Source: Streptomyces buecherae (lineage in GTDB: Bacteria; Actinomycetota; Actinomycetes; Streptomycetales; Streptomycetaceae). Taken from it: a stretch of DNA of 64,000 nt. Position 1 is the stretch's first letter. Every line of letters starts with the position of its first letter. Below, piece after piece: positions 56,419-64,000 of the stretch. Where the stretch lies: the NCBI RefSeq assembly GCF_014295035.1, contig NZ_CP060404.1, forward strand, positions 6,736,501 through 6,800,500. The letters are read 5' to 3'. The notes beneath the pieces are model-generated. The model did not search any database and was not told where the DNA came from. It saw nothing but the letters and a program-made list of their open reading frames with translations. The position numbers and the translations under genes were made by a program.

Positions 56419-58848
56419 TCAGCCGCGCTGCCGGCTCGGGAAACGCAGGTTGGTGAGCCTGCGCCGCCAGGCGGAGGTGCGCCAGCGATCGAGCACTTCG
56501 GCCCAGCGCCGGGCGGCCTGCTCGGTGATCCGCGAGGCCGAGCGGGGCAGCAACAGGGCGCGCAGCCGCGCGGGCTTGGTGGCCGCCTCGCGCAGCCCCG
56601 CCGCCACCAGTCGTACGTCCTCCGTCAGGCCCGCCGCCGGCCGTGGCCGGGGTGCGTACCAGGTCTCCTCCACCGCCGCCGCCACGCGGTGCGCGGCCTC
56701 CGCCGGTGGTCCGGTCAGCTTGCCCACGCCGACGACGCGGGCCGCGGCCTTGCGTGGGGTCAGCGAGTCGTCGGGGGGTATGCCGTAGTCCCAGCCGGTG
56801 TCCAGCAGCTCCTGCCAGGCGGCCACCGTGCGCGCGGTGGCGGCCTCCGGGGTGCGGCCGGCCGTCTCGCCCAGCCGTCGCGACCGCGTCCGCACCCGCC
56901 AGAGCAGCGGCAGCAGCGGGATGGCCACGGCGGCCAGCGCGCCCCCGCTGATCAGCGTGACCCTGACCCAGGGGAACCCGCTGTCCTTGTCGTCCTCGTC
57001 CGGCTCCTTCGGGGCGGGGCCGCCGCACTCGCCGAGCCGCTTCATGTCGACCGTGCAGCTCTCCGACGGCGAGGGACGGGTGGACGGCTCGGTCGAACGG
57101 CTCGGCCGCGGCAGCGGCTGGGCCGAGCCGTCGTCCGAGGGAAGCTCCTCGATGGTGTAGTCGGGTTGCGTACCCCGGCTCGGGGTGGGCTCGAAGCGCG
57201 TCCAGCCGATGCCCTCGAAGTACAGCTCGGGCCAGGCGTGCGCGTCCCGCAGGCCCACCGACATGGAGCCGTCGGTCTGCGCGGTCCCCGGGGTGAAGCC
57301 GACCGCGACGCGCGCGGGGATGTTCAGCGTCCTGGCCATGGCCGCCATGGAGAAGGAGAAGTGGACGCAGAAGCCCTCCCGGTCCCGCAGGAAACGGGCG
57401 ATGGCCTTGCTGCCGCTGCCGGTCTCCACCTGGGTGTCGTAGCGGAAGCCGCCCTCGAGGGAGAACCAGTCCTGGAGCTTGACGGCCTGTTCGTAGGCGT
57501 TGCTCGCGCCCCGGGTCACCTTGTCCGCCGTCTGGGCCACGACCGACGGCAGCGAGTCGGGCACCTGGGTGTACTCGCGGAGCAGCTCCGGGGGTGGTGG
57601 CGGGGCCTGGGAAAGCTGTGCGGCGGTGGGGTCCACGGCCAGGCTGGACACCGCGTACCGGATGCCGCGCGTGGTCTGTCCCCGGTCACCGACGATGGTG
57701 CGGCCCTCGGGTTCGAAGCGCCAGCGCCCGTCCAGGCGCACCTCGGAGACGGGGTAGGGGAGCGGGAGCCAGTTCTGCGCGTACCAGTCGGCCGCCTGGA
57801 GCTGGGTCTCGACCCGGTTCGTGCGGATGTCGGGGCCCAGTCCGGCGGGGGAGGGGAGGATGTCGGGGATGTCCCGCACCGGGCGCTCGGACGGCTTCCA
57901 CGAGGAGCCGTCGAACTTGTCGAGCGCCACGATGCGCAGGTACATGTCCCGGGTCTCGGGGCTGGAGGTGCGGTAGCGCAACACCTCCTTGTCCTCCGGC
58001 TGGTTGAGGCTCTCGCGCAGCGACACCGCGGGATCGACGGCCGAGACCGTGCCGCCGGTGCCGTTGCCCCGCGCGCGGTTGCCGGCCTGCTGGTCGAGCA
58101 GCCCGCCGTCCAGCGACGGGAGCACGGCCGGCACGGCCAGCGCGATGCCGAGCGCGAGGACGCCGATCCTGCGCCCCGTGCGCACCGGCGAGGGAGAGGT
58201 GCTGCCCACGTCCAGGCCCGAGGACGCCCGGCCCTGGCCGCGCGGGCCCGTGCCGCCGGTGAAGACGCGGCCCCACTGCGACAGCCGGTCGCGGCCCTCG
58301 GCCAGCAGGAGCAGCAGGTAGCCGGCGCCGGCGGCCAGGAACCACAACCAGTCGGAGCCGCCTTCGGACAGGCCGGCGGCGATGGAGAACAGCGCGAGCA
58401 GGGGCAGCCCGGCGGGGGCGGCGCTGCGGAACGTCACCGCGAGCGCGTCCACCACCAGGCCGACCACGAGCACGCCGCCGATGAGGAGCAGCTCGATGCC
58501 GGTGGTGCCGGGCGCCGGGATGGCGTACCGCTCGACGTCGTCGACGCCCGTGCTCAGCAGCCGGCCCAGCTCGCGGAAGGCGGCGGGGGTCGGCAGCACG
58601 CCCGCGATGGCCTGGTCGCGCGCGAAGGCCAGGGTCAGCAGCAGCAACCCGGCCAGGGCCTGGGCCGCGATGGTCAGCGGGCGGGCCAGCGGCACCCGGC
58701 GGGCCAGCACCCCGATCACGGCCTGGACGCCGAGCAGCACCATCGCCTGCAGGAGCCAGCCGGAGTCTTCCACGAGCGGCAGCAGGGCGCAGCTCGCCGC
58801 CAGCGTGGCCAGCGTCGCACACAGCGCCAGCCGGGCGCTTCCACTCAT
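56419..58848 (-). CDS. Transglutaminase-like membrane protein (DUF3488/TgpA type)
   Basis: The 809-aa protein begins with six or more membrane helices (LALCATLATLAASCALL, GIELLLIGGVLVVGLVVDA, WLWFLAAGAGYLLLLLAEG), followed by a large extracytoplasmic region. The transglutaminase core has REGFCVHFSFSMAAMARTL with the catalytic Cys, LRDAHAWPELYFEGIGW with the His, and FEPTPS where the third acidic residue sits. A last helix (VTLISGGALAAVAIPLLPLLW) and a cytoplasmic domain end the protein. TgpA-type proteins modify or cleave peptide bonds outside the membrane. It overlaps the DUF58 gene by 4 bases (ATGA) and ends the moxR-DUF58-tgpA operon. Confidence 0.93.
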   Translation of the reverse strand: MSGSARLALCATLATLAASCALLPLVEDSGWLLQAMVLLGVQAVIGVLARRVPLARPLTIAAQALAGLLLLTLAFARDQAIAGVLPTPAAFRELGRLLSTGVDDVERYAIPAPGTTGIELLLIGGVLVVGLVVDALAVTFRSAAPAGLPLLALFSIAAGLSEGGSDWLWFLAAGAGYLLLLLAEGRDRLSQWGRVFTGGTGPRGQGRASSGLDVGSTSPSPVRTGRRIGVLALGIALAVPAVLPSLDGGLLDQQAGNRARGNGTGGTVSAVDPAVSLRESLNQPEDKEVLRYRTSSPETRDMYLRIVALDKFDGSSWKPSERPVRDIPDILPSPAGLGPDIRTNRVETQLQAADWYAQNWLPLPYPVSEVRLDGRWRFEPEGRTIVGDRGQTTRGIRYAVSSLAVDPTAAQLSQAPPPPPELLREYTQVPDSLPSVVAQTADKVTRGASNAYEQAVKLQDWFSLEGGFRYDTQVETGSGSKAIARFLRDREGFCVHFSFSMAAMARTLNIPARVAVGFTPGTAQTDGSMSVGLRDAHAWPELYFEGIGWTRFEPTPSRGTQPDYTIEELPSDDGSAQPLPRPSRSTEPSTRPSPSESCTVDMKRLGECGGPAPKEPDEDDKDSGFPWVRVTLISGGALAAVAIPLLPLLWRVRTRSRRLGETAGRTPEAATARTVAAWQELLDTGWDYGIPPDDSLTPRKAAARVVGVGKLTGPPAEAAHRVAAAVEETWYAPRPRPAAGLTEDVRLVAAGLREAATKPARLRALLLPRSASRITEQAARRWAEVLDRWRTSAWRRRLTNLRFPSRQRG

Positions 58849-60212
58849 GCCCAGCCTCCGTCCGCCGCGCCGGGCGCCGTGACGCCACCGTGCTGCGCTC
58901 GATACTGATCGGCCTGCCGCCACAGCTCGGGCAGCGGCGTCCCGGGGGCGACCGGCAGCGCCGCCCAGCCGGCGTCCCGCAACAGGCGCAGCCGCTCGTC
59001 CAGGTGCCGCGGTCGCGTCCACGCCCCGCCGCGCGCCCAGGCGGCGCCGTCGAGGACGAACGCCACGGCCACGCCGCTGCGCTGCCGCATCCTGGCGACG
59101 AGCATCGCCTGCTCCTCGTCCAGCTCGCCGAGAAAGGCGACGAGCAGGCCCTCGTTGCCGCCGCGCAGCACGTCGTGGGCGCGGGAGAACCCGGCGCCGT
59201 CCGAGTGCCGCACGACCGAGAGGGTGTCCAGCACCAGTCCGGCCGCGTCCGCCGAGTCGTGCGCGCTGGCGTGGCCGCCGGCGCCGTCGTGGCCGGGCAC
59301 CGAGCTGCCGGTGTCGGTGAGCAGCCGCACCGAGTAGCCCCGCTCCAGCAGGTGCACCGCGGCCGATGCCGCGCCGGAGACGGCCCACTCGAAGGGGGAG
59401 TCGGGGCCCGCGCCCTGGTGCGCCACCCGGCGGGTGTCGAGCAGCACCGTGCAGCGGGCGCGCTGGGGTTGCTCCTCGCGGCGCACCATCAGCTCGCCGT
59501 AGCGCGCGGTGGAGCGCCAGTGCACCCGGCGCAGGTCGTCACCGTGCCGGTAGCCGCGCGGAATCACGTCGTCCTCGCCGGCCAGCGCCAGCGAGCGGTG
59601 CCTGCCGTCCCCGTACCCCGCGCTCTCGCCCGACAGCCGCACGGGGGGAAGGGGCTCGGCCCGGGGCACCACCGTGAGCGTGTCGTAGCCGCTGAAGGCG
59701 CGGGTCAGCTCGCACATGCCGAACGGGTCGGTCAGCCGCAGTTGCAGGGGCCCCAGCGGATAGCGCCCGCGCAGGTCGGAGCGGACCCGGTAGGAGACCT
59801 CGCGCCGACCGCCCGTCTCGACGCGGTCGAGGACGAAGCGGGGCCTGGGACCCAGCACGTACGGCACCCGGTCCTGGAGCATCAGCACGCCCGTGGGCAG
59901 CCGGGACACGTTGTCGATCCGCAACTGCACCCTGGCCTCCGAGCCCGCCGGCACCCGGCCCGGGTCGAGCCGCCGGCTGCCGGCCACCCGGTACCTGGTG
60001 CGGTAGACCACGGCCACGCAGACCAGCGGCAACGCGATGAGCAGCAGCCCCACGCGCAACAGATCCGCCTGGCCGAGCACGAAGCTGCACAGCGCCGCGG
60101 CCACGCCGGCGGCGAGGAAGGACCTGCCGCGCGTCGTCAACCCGGCGAGCGCCGCGTGCACACCCCCCAGCCCGGGGTCCCGATCCACCGACGTCCCCCC
60201 GGCGGACATCAC
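58845..60212 (-). CDS. DUF58 domain protein
   Basis: The 455-aa product has two membrane helices near the N-terminus (LAAGVAAALCSFVLGQADLL, GLLLIALPLVCVAVVY), a beta-rich region with GRYPLGPLQLRLTDPFGM, and the DUF58 core RRVHWRSTARYGELMVRREEQ, followed by a von Willebrand-A-like segment (CTVLLDTRRVAHQG). DUF58 proteins are found almost always with MoxR ATPases and are thought to be their partners or substrates in maturation of envelope complexes. Starts overlap: GTG 60212 or ATG 60209, both overlapping the moxR stop. Function itself is unproven. Confidence 0.9.
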   Translation of the reverse strand: MMSAGGTSVDRDPGLGGVHAALAGLTTRGRSFLAAGVAAALCSFVLGQADLLRVGLLLIALPLVCVAVVYRTRYRVAGSRRLDPGRVPAGSEARVQLRIDNVSRLPTGVLMLQDRVPYVLGPRPRFVLDRVETGGRREVSYRVRSDLRGRYPLGPLQLRLTDPFGMCELTRAFSGYDTLTVVPRAEPLPPVRLSGESAGYGDGRHRSLALAGEDDVIPRGYRHGDDLRRVHWRSTARYGELMVRREEQPQRARCTVLLDTRRVAHQGAGPDSPFEWAVSGAASAAVHLLERGYSVRLLTDTGSSVPGHDGAGGHASAHDSADAAGLVLDTLSVVRHSDGAGFSRAHDVLRGGNEGLLVAFLGELDEEQAMLVARMRQRSGVAVAFVLDGAAWARGGAWTRPRHLDERLRLLRDAGWAALPVAPGTPLPELWRQADQYRAQHGGVTAPGAADGGWA

Positions 60213-61207
60213 GCCCTCCGGGCGCCCGGAGGCTGCTGGCCGTACGGCGAAGGCACCGGCGTGCGGTGCAGTATCTCGCCTATGACCTGCTCCGAGGTAC
60301 GGCGGCCCAGCTGGGCCTGGGCCGTGGGCAGCAGGCGGTGCGCCAGCACGGGGGTGGCCAGGGCCTGCACGTCGTCCGGGAGCACGTACTCCCGGCCGGC
60401 GAGGGCCGCGGCCGCCTTCGCGGCGCGCACCAGGTGCAGCGTGGCCCGAGGTGACGCGCCCAGCCGCAGCTCCGGATGGTGTCGCGTGGCGCCGACGAGC
60501 TCCACGGCATAGCGCCGCACGGGCTCGGCCACGTGCACCGTGCGCACCGCGTCGACCAGCTTGACGATGTCGTGCGCGTGCGCCACCGGCCGCATGTCGT
60601 CCAGCGGGGAGACGCCGCCGTGCACGTCGAGCATCTGGAGCTCCGCCTCGGGGTGCGGGTAGCCGATCGACACCCGGGCCATGAAGCGGTCCCGCTGCGC
60701 CTCCGGCAGGGGGTACGTGCCCTCCATCTCGACCGGGTTCTGTGTGGCGATGACCATGAAGGGGCTCGGTAGTTCGTACGTCTCGCCGTCCATGGTGACC
60801 TGCCGCTCCTCCATCGATTCGAGGAGGGCCGACTGGGTCTTGGGGGAGGCGCGGTTGATCTCGTCGCCGATGACGATCTGCGCGAAGATCGCGCCCGGCT
60901 TGAACTCGAACTCCTTGCGCTGCTGGTCGTAGATGCTCACCCCGGTGATGTCCGACGGGAGCAGGTCGGGGGTGAACTGGATGCGACGCACCGAGCAGTC
61001 GATGGAGCGCGCGAGCGCCTTGGCGAGCATCGTCTTGCCCACGCCCGGCACGTCTTCGATCAGTAGGTGCCCCTCGGCGAGCAGCACGGTCAGCGAAAGG
61101 CGCACGACCTCGGGCTTGCCCTCGATCACTTCCTCCACCGACCTGCGGACTCGATCCGCTGTGGCGGTCAGATCACTGAGGCTCGCTCGATCGTCATAGG
61201 TCGTCAC
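60209..61207 (-). CDS. MoxR family AAA+ ATPase
   Basis: Chaperone-like ATPase of 332 aa from GTG 61207 (GAGGAGG upstream). Walker A is EDVPGVGKTMLAKAL, Walker B reads FAQIVIGDEINRASPKTQSALLE, sensor 1 is MVIATQNPVEMEGTYPLPEAQRDRF (in parts ATQNPVE, LPEAQRDRF), and the C-terminal lid has LGASPRATLHLVRAAKAAA. All catalytic residues are present. MoxR ATPases act with DUF58/VWA proteins to mature secreted or membrane complexes. It is the first gene of a tightly overlapping three-gene operon. The longer upstream frame lacks family similarity. Confidence 0.95.
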   Translation of the reverse strand: MTTYDDRASLSDLTATADRVRRSVEEVIEGKPEVVRLSLTVLLAEGHLLIEDVPGVGKTMLAKALARSIDCSVRRIQFTPDLLPSDITGVSIYDQQRKEFEFKPGAIFAQIVIGDEINRASPKTQSALLESMEERQVTMDGETYELPSPFMVIATQNPVEMEGTYPLPEAQRDRFMARVSIGYPHPEAELQMLDVHGGVSPLDDMRPVAHAHDIVKLVDAVRTVHVAEPVRRYAVELVGATRHHPELRLGASPRATLHLVRAAKAAAALAGREYVLPDDVQALATPVLAHRLLPTAQAQLGRRTSEQVIGEILHRTPVPSPYGQQPPGARRA

Positions 61208-61553
61208 CCGGCCCTCCTCGGCCCGTTCCCCGAGCCGCGTCCACGCTGTGGAGCGGCCCACCCCAAACACCGACACCACTCCACGGTGGCGGGGCGTGAT
61301 GTCACGTAGGCATTCTTGCCGCCCTTGCCACTCCCCGTCACTCGCCTGTGGATAACTCGGGGCGAAATGCCGGACGCGGGAGTGTTGCGGCGGATTTGAC
61401 TGTGCTGTTGTGGTGCTCTCACCGCGACCGCCGCCCGTGGCGGCCCGGCGCGCGCGGCCCGGTCGACTGGCGGGCTCGTCATGATCGCAGGTTCCCCGCG
61501 CGACGAGGTGGTCGGGTGGGCGATGCTCAGCCGGCCGGGCTCGGGCGGTCGGC
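61208..61553 (-). other. Intergenic region upstream of moxR and downstream of carbonic anhydrase
   Basis: The 346 bases hold the promoter of the moxR operon, read on the minus strand; CCACTCCACGGTGG near 61273 forms a small inverted repeat. No gene is seen. The carbonic anhydrase gene ends just to the right. Confidence 0.5.
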
Positions 61554-62111
61554 TCAGGAGCGCGGGGCGATCTCCCGCAGCAGCCCGGTGGTCACGTCGA
61601 AGACGAAACCGCGCACGTCGTCGGTGTGCGGCAGGAACGGCGAGGTGCGGACCCGCTGCATCGACTGCCGCACGTCCGCGTCCAGGTCGCGGAACGCCTC
61701 GACCGCCCACGCGGGGCGCTGGCCGACCTCTTCCTCGATCTCGTGCCGGAAGTCCTCGGTCAGGGTGAGCAGGCCGCAGTCGGTGTGGTGGATCAGCACC
61801 ACGCTGCGGGTGCCCAGCGCCCGCTGGCTGATCGTCAGCGAGCGGATGATGTCGTCGGTGACCACACCGCCCGCGTTGCGGATCGTGTGGCAGTCGCCGA
61901 GTTCGAGACCCAGCGCCGCGTGCAGGTCGACGCGGGCGTCCATACAGGCGACCACCGCGACGCGGCGCACCGGGCGGGCGTCCATGCCGGGATCGGCGAA
62001 CGTGGCGGCGTAGCGCTGGTTGGCGGCGACGAGGGCGTCCGTCACCGTTCCCACGGCGGCACTGTCACTGTCCGGGGGAGGGGGCACCGGTGAGGGCGCA
62101 GAGGTCGACAT
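61554..62111 (-). CDS. Beta-class carbonic anhydrase
   Basis: Interconverts CO2 and bicarbonate using zinc. The 185-aa protein has the beta-class zinc ligands Cys56 (VVACMDARVD, with the Asp58-Arg60 dyad), His109 and Cys112 (LIHHTDCGLL), and the RNAGG segment. The N-terminal 20 residues are Pro/Ser-rich. The size (about 165 aa without this leader) fits the short type common in actinobacteria. It lies alone between the moxR operon and the divergent rsmH gene. Confidence 0.93.
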   Translation of the reverse strand: MSTSAPSPVPPPPDSDSAAVGTVTDALVAANQRYAATFADPGMDARPVRRVAVVACMDARVDLHAALGLELGDCHTIRNAGGVVTDDIIRSLTISQRALGTRSVVLIHHTDCGLLTLTEDFRHEIEEEVGQRPAWAVEAFRDLDADVRQSMQRVRTSPFLPHTDDVRGFVFDVTTGLLREIAPRS

Positions 62112-62270
62112 GGCACGACCGTAACCGGCGCCGGCCCGAAACGCGGCGAGAGGACGGGGTAAAGCCGATCAACCAGGCCCTATGTGAGGTAACCCACAGG
62201 GAGTGGTTGGCTGCGCCGGACGGGTGAATCAGGCGGCGAAGAACAGGCGGGAGACGCGCTGGCCAGTTGG

Positions 62271-62298
62271 TTGACCGAAGGGACGAGTGGACTAAAGT
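62271..62298 (+). promoter_or_regulatory. Promoter of the rsmH/dcw operon
   Basis: TTGACC (62271-62276) and TAAAGT (62293-62298) are separated by 16 bases, close to the HrdB consensus. The leader would be about 190 bases. The 385 bases between carbonic anhydrase and rsmH hold only this promoter and the repeats listed next. Confidence 0.65.
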
Positions 62299-62324
62299 GA
62301 CGCGAAGTGGGAGACGTGGCGCTC
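62285..62324 (+). promoter_or_regulatory. MraZ-box-like direct repeats over the rsmH promoter
   Basis: Four 10-base units follow each other: GAGTGGACTA, AAGTGACGCG, AAGTGGGAGA, CGTGGCGCTC. The first three share AGTG in the same position; the fourth is shifted by one base. MraZ, the dcw repressor of many bacteria, binds GTGG-type repeats with 10-base period. The array covers the -10 box and the transcription start. Confidence 0.5.
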
Positions 62325-62496
62325 CCCTTTTCACATCGACAGACCTCCCGCGTGTGCGGCGTGTACGTGCCACTCGGCCTCCTCCCGCTCCCGGCCGCCT
62401 GACGTCACTTCCCCGGCGCCAGTAGGCCGCTTCCCCTTCAGCGAGCGGGCGGGGACCCGGCGGCACGCGACCCCCTCACCCTCCCTGGAAGGGCGC

Positions 62497-63456
62497 ATGA
62501 GCAGCAACGCTCTCCACGTTCCCGTGATGCTCCAGCGCTGTCTGGATCTGCTCGCTCCGGCGCTCGCCGAGCCAGGGGCGGTGGTGGTGGACTGCACGCT
62601 GGGGCTCGGCGGGCACAGCGAGGCGCTGCTCACCACCTTCCCCGCCGCCCGGCTCGTCGCGCTCGACCGCGACCCGGCCGCGCTCAGGCTCGCCGGCGAG
62701 CGGCTGGCTCCGTACGGCGACCGCGCCACCCTGGTGCACGCGGTCTACGACGAACTGCCAGAGGTCCTCGACCGGGTGGGCGTCCCGCGCGTGCAGGGCG
62801 TCCTCTTCGACCTGGGCGTGTCCTCCATGCAGTTGGACGAGGCCGACCGTGGCTTCGCCTACGCCCAGGACGCCCCGCTCGACATGCGGATGGACCAGAG
62901 CACCGGCATCAGCGCCGCCGAGGTGCTCAACACCTACCCGCCGGGCGACCTGGTGCGGGTGCTGCGCACGTACGGGGAGGAGAAGTTCGCGCGCAAGATC
63001 GTGGAGGCCGTGGTGCGCGAGCGCGCGAAGGAACCCTTCACCAACAGCGCCCGGCTGGTCGAGTTGATCCGCGACGCGCTGCCCCAGGCGGCCAAGCGCA
63101 CCGGCGGCAACCCCGCCAAGCGCACCTTCCAGGCGCTGCGCATCGAGGTCAACGGCGAGCTGCGGAGCGTCGAGCGGGCCATCCCGGCCGCCGTGTCCCG
63201 CCTCGCCGTGGGCGGCCGGATCGCCGTACTCGCCTACCACTCCCTCGAAGACCGGCTGGTGAAGCAGGTGTTCGCGGCCGGAGCCGCCAGCACGGCGCCG
63301 CCCGGGCTGCCCGTCGTGCCCGAGCAGTACCAGCCGCGCCTCAAGCTCCTCACGCGCGGGGCCGAACTGCCCTCCGAGGAGGAGGTGGCCGAGAACCGGC
63401 GCGCCGCCCCGGCCCGACTGCGAGGTGCGCAGCGCATCCGCGAGGAGGCCCCGTGA
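62497..63456 (+). CDS. rsmH: 16S rRNA (cytosine1402-N4)-methyltransferase
   Basis: Methylates N4 of C1402 in the ribosomal P site using SAM. The 319-aa protein is the conserved first gene of the dcw cluster (mraW). It has HVPVMLQRCLDLL, motif I VVDCTLGLGGHSEALL, LVALDRDPAALRLA, LFDLGVSSMQLDEADRGFAY, and DAPLDMRMDQS, then RIEVNGELRSVERAIP and VLAYHSLEDRLVKQVF. All RsmH signatures are intact. GGAAGGG precedes the ATG. It overlaps the ftsL-like gene by 4 bases, so translation is coupled. Confidence 0.96.
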   Translation: MSSNALHVPVMLQRCLDLLAPALAEPGAVVVDCTLGLGGHSEALLTTFPAARLVALDRDPAALRLAGERLAPYGDRATLVHAVYDELPEVLDRVGVPRVQGVLFDLGVSSMQLDEADRGFAYAQDAPLDMRMDQSTGISAAEVLNTYPPGDLVRVLRTYGEEKFARKIVEAVVRERAKEPFTNSARLVELIRDALPQAAKRTGGNPAKRTFQALRIEVNGELRSVERAIPAAVSRLAVGGRIAVLAYHSLEDRLVKQVFAAGAASTAPPGLPVVPEQYQPRLKLLTRGAELPSEEEVAENRRAAPARLRGAQRIREEAP

Positions 63457-64000
63457 GCGGCCCGCGGCAGCGCACCGGCGACGGCCGGATGAACCGGCTG
63501 GTCCGACTGCGGCCGACGGGCCGGGGCTCGGCCCGGCGGGCCCCGTTCGTGCTGCTGGTCGTCGTTCTCCTGGGCTCCGGGCTGATCACGCTGCTGGTGC
63601 TGAACTCCTCGCTCAACCAGGGCTCCTTCGAGCTGAGCCGGCTGGAGCGGCAGACCGACGACCTGACGGACGAGCAGCAGGCGTTGCAACAAGAGGTGGA
63701 CGAACTCGCCCAGCCGAACACCCTGGAGCGGCGGGCCCGCGAGCTGGGCCTGGTGCCGGGCGGCGGCCCCGCGTTCCTGAACCCGGACGGCACCGTGCGC
63801 GGCGTGCCGGCGCCGGCGACGAAGGGGCCGACGACGCGGAGCGGCTCGACGGCCGCGCTGCCGCCCGCGCTCCAGCCGCCCAGCCCACCGGCCACCCCGA
63901 CCCCCGCCCCGTTCGGCCGCACCCTCGGCCCGGGCACCACGACGCCCACCCGGCCGGAGGCCGCGCCAGCCCCCGTCACCCCGGCCCCCTCGTCCATCCC
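63453..64000 (+). CDS. ftsL: FtsL-like septum protein (3' end beyond the window)
   Basis: An open frame from GTG 63453 (overlapping the rsmH stop) runs to the window end. The N-terminal 30 residues are basic; one membrane helix follows (FVLLVVVLLGSGLITLLVLN), then a short leucine-zipper-like coiled coil (FELSRLERQTDDLTDEQQAL), TLERRARELGLVPGG as in FtsL/DivIC proteins, and a Pro/Thr-rich tail that is still open at the last base. Position after rsmH and before the expected ftsI matches ftsL, which in Streptomyces supports septum formation at sporulation. The extended tail is longer than in other bacteria. Confidence 0.88.
   Translation, partial: MSGPRQRTGDGRMNRLVRLRPTGRGSARRAPFVLLVVVLLGSGLITLLVLNSSLNQGSFELSRLERQTDDLTDEQQALQQEVDELAQPNTLERRARELGLVPGGGPAFLNPDGTVRGVPAPATKGPTTRSGSTAALPPALQPPSPPATPTPAPFGRTLGPGTTTPTRPEAAPAPVTPAPSSI

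Noticed and set aside
1..64000. Search for tRNA, rRNA, CRISPR arrays, transposases, phage genes and attachment sites
   Set aside because: None seen by eye on either strand; the only repeats are the short tandem arrays reported above.

Overview
The window is about 64 kb of very GC-rich, densely coding chromosome. Codon bias, short intergenic gaps and gene content point to Streptomyces or a very close relative. Gene order is that of the conserved interval between the cytochrome bc1 (qcr) operon and the division/cell-wall (dcw) cluster. From established knowledge, Streptomyces coelicolor has the same block (qcrB, trpD, glkA, macRS, pfkA, aroH, bfr, thiG, metF, rsmH). Mycobacterium tuberculosis keeps much of it between qcrCAB and mraW (trpD, an NlpC/P60 hydrolase, pimB', fadD15, an SRPBCC protein, an ArsA-like ATPase, plsC-like, aroG, pknL, Rv2175c, mraW). 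I see no tRNA, rRNA, CRISPR array, prophage or intact insertion sequence.

Layout, left half. 1-2.2 kb: 3' end of qcrA and complete qcrB, closed by a strong terminator. 2.3-3.5 kb: trpD. 3.7-5.6 kb: a SAM-IV-type riboswitch before a class V aminotransferase. 5.7-6.8 kb: a decayed locus where half a sensor kinase abuts a glycerate kinase fragment. 7-8 kb: AsnC-type domain protein plus rhomboid. 8.3-10 kb: zinc-ribbon and NYN-domain proteins. 10.3-13.2 kb: two tandem NlpC/P60 hydrolases, the first behind a long leader RNA. 13.3-15.8 kb: a peptidase-like protein and a PimB'-type mannosyltransferase. 16-21.6 kb: acyl-CoA synthetase, phosphoesterase, SRPBCC protein, ArsA-like ATPase, DUF5304-type protein. 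21.6-30 kb: glucokinase, EEP phosphatase, esterase, acyltransferase, MacRS-type two-component system, phosphofructokinase.

Layout, right half. 30-34 kb: aromatic amino acid genes, with a fused anthranilate synthase under a Trp-codon attenuator diverging from class II DAHP synthase. 34-35 kb: bacterioferritin and its ferredoxin, with an iron box. 35-38.7 kb: sulfite-oxidase-like protein, endonuclease IV, PASTA kinase. 38.9-45.9 kb: thiG-thiS-thiO under a TPP riboswitch, a ferredoxin-reductase-like flavoprotein, an Rv2175c-type regulator, thiE and metF. 47-53 kb: a carotenoid-type desaturase and a TetR/YhgE/ABC operon. 53.7-55.9 kb: HEPN protein, methyltransferase, DUF3040 protein. 56-62 kb: MoxR-DUF58-transglutaminase operon and carbonic anhydrase. 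62-64 kb: start of the dcw cluster (rsmH and an ftsL-like gene cut by the window end).

The most notable points are the riboswitch-controlled aminotransferase with a six-codon ORF, the kinase/glycerate-kinase deletion scar, ATPases with replaced P-loop lysines, a HEPN protein with an intact RX4H motif, and MraZ-box-like repeats at the rsmH promoter with no mraZ beside it. Several genes also appear to start from leaderless promoters.
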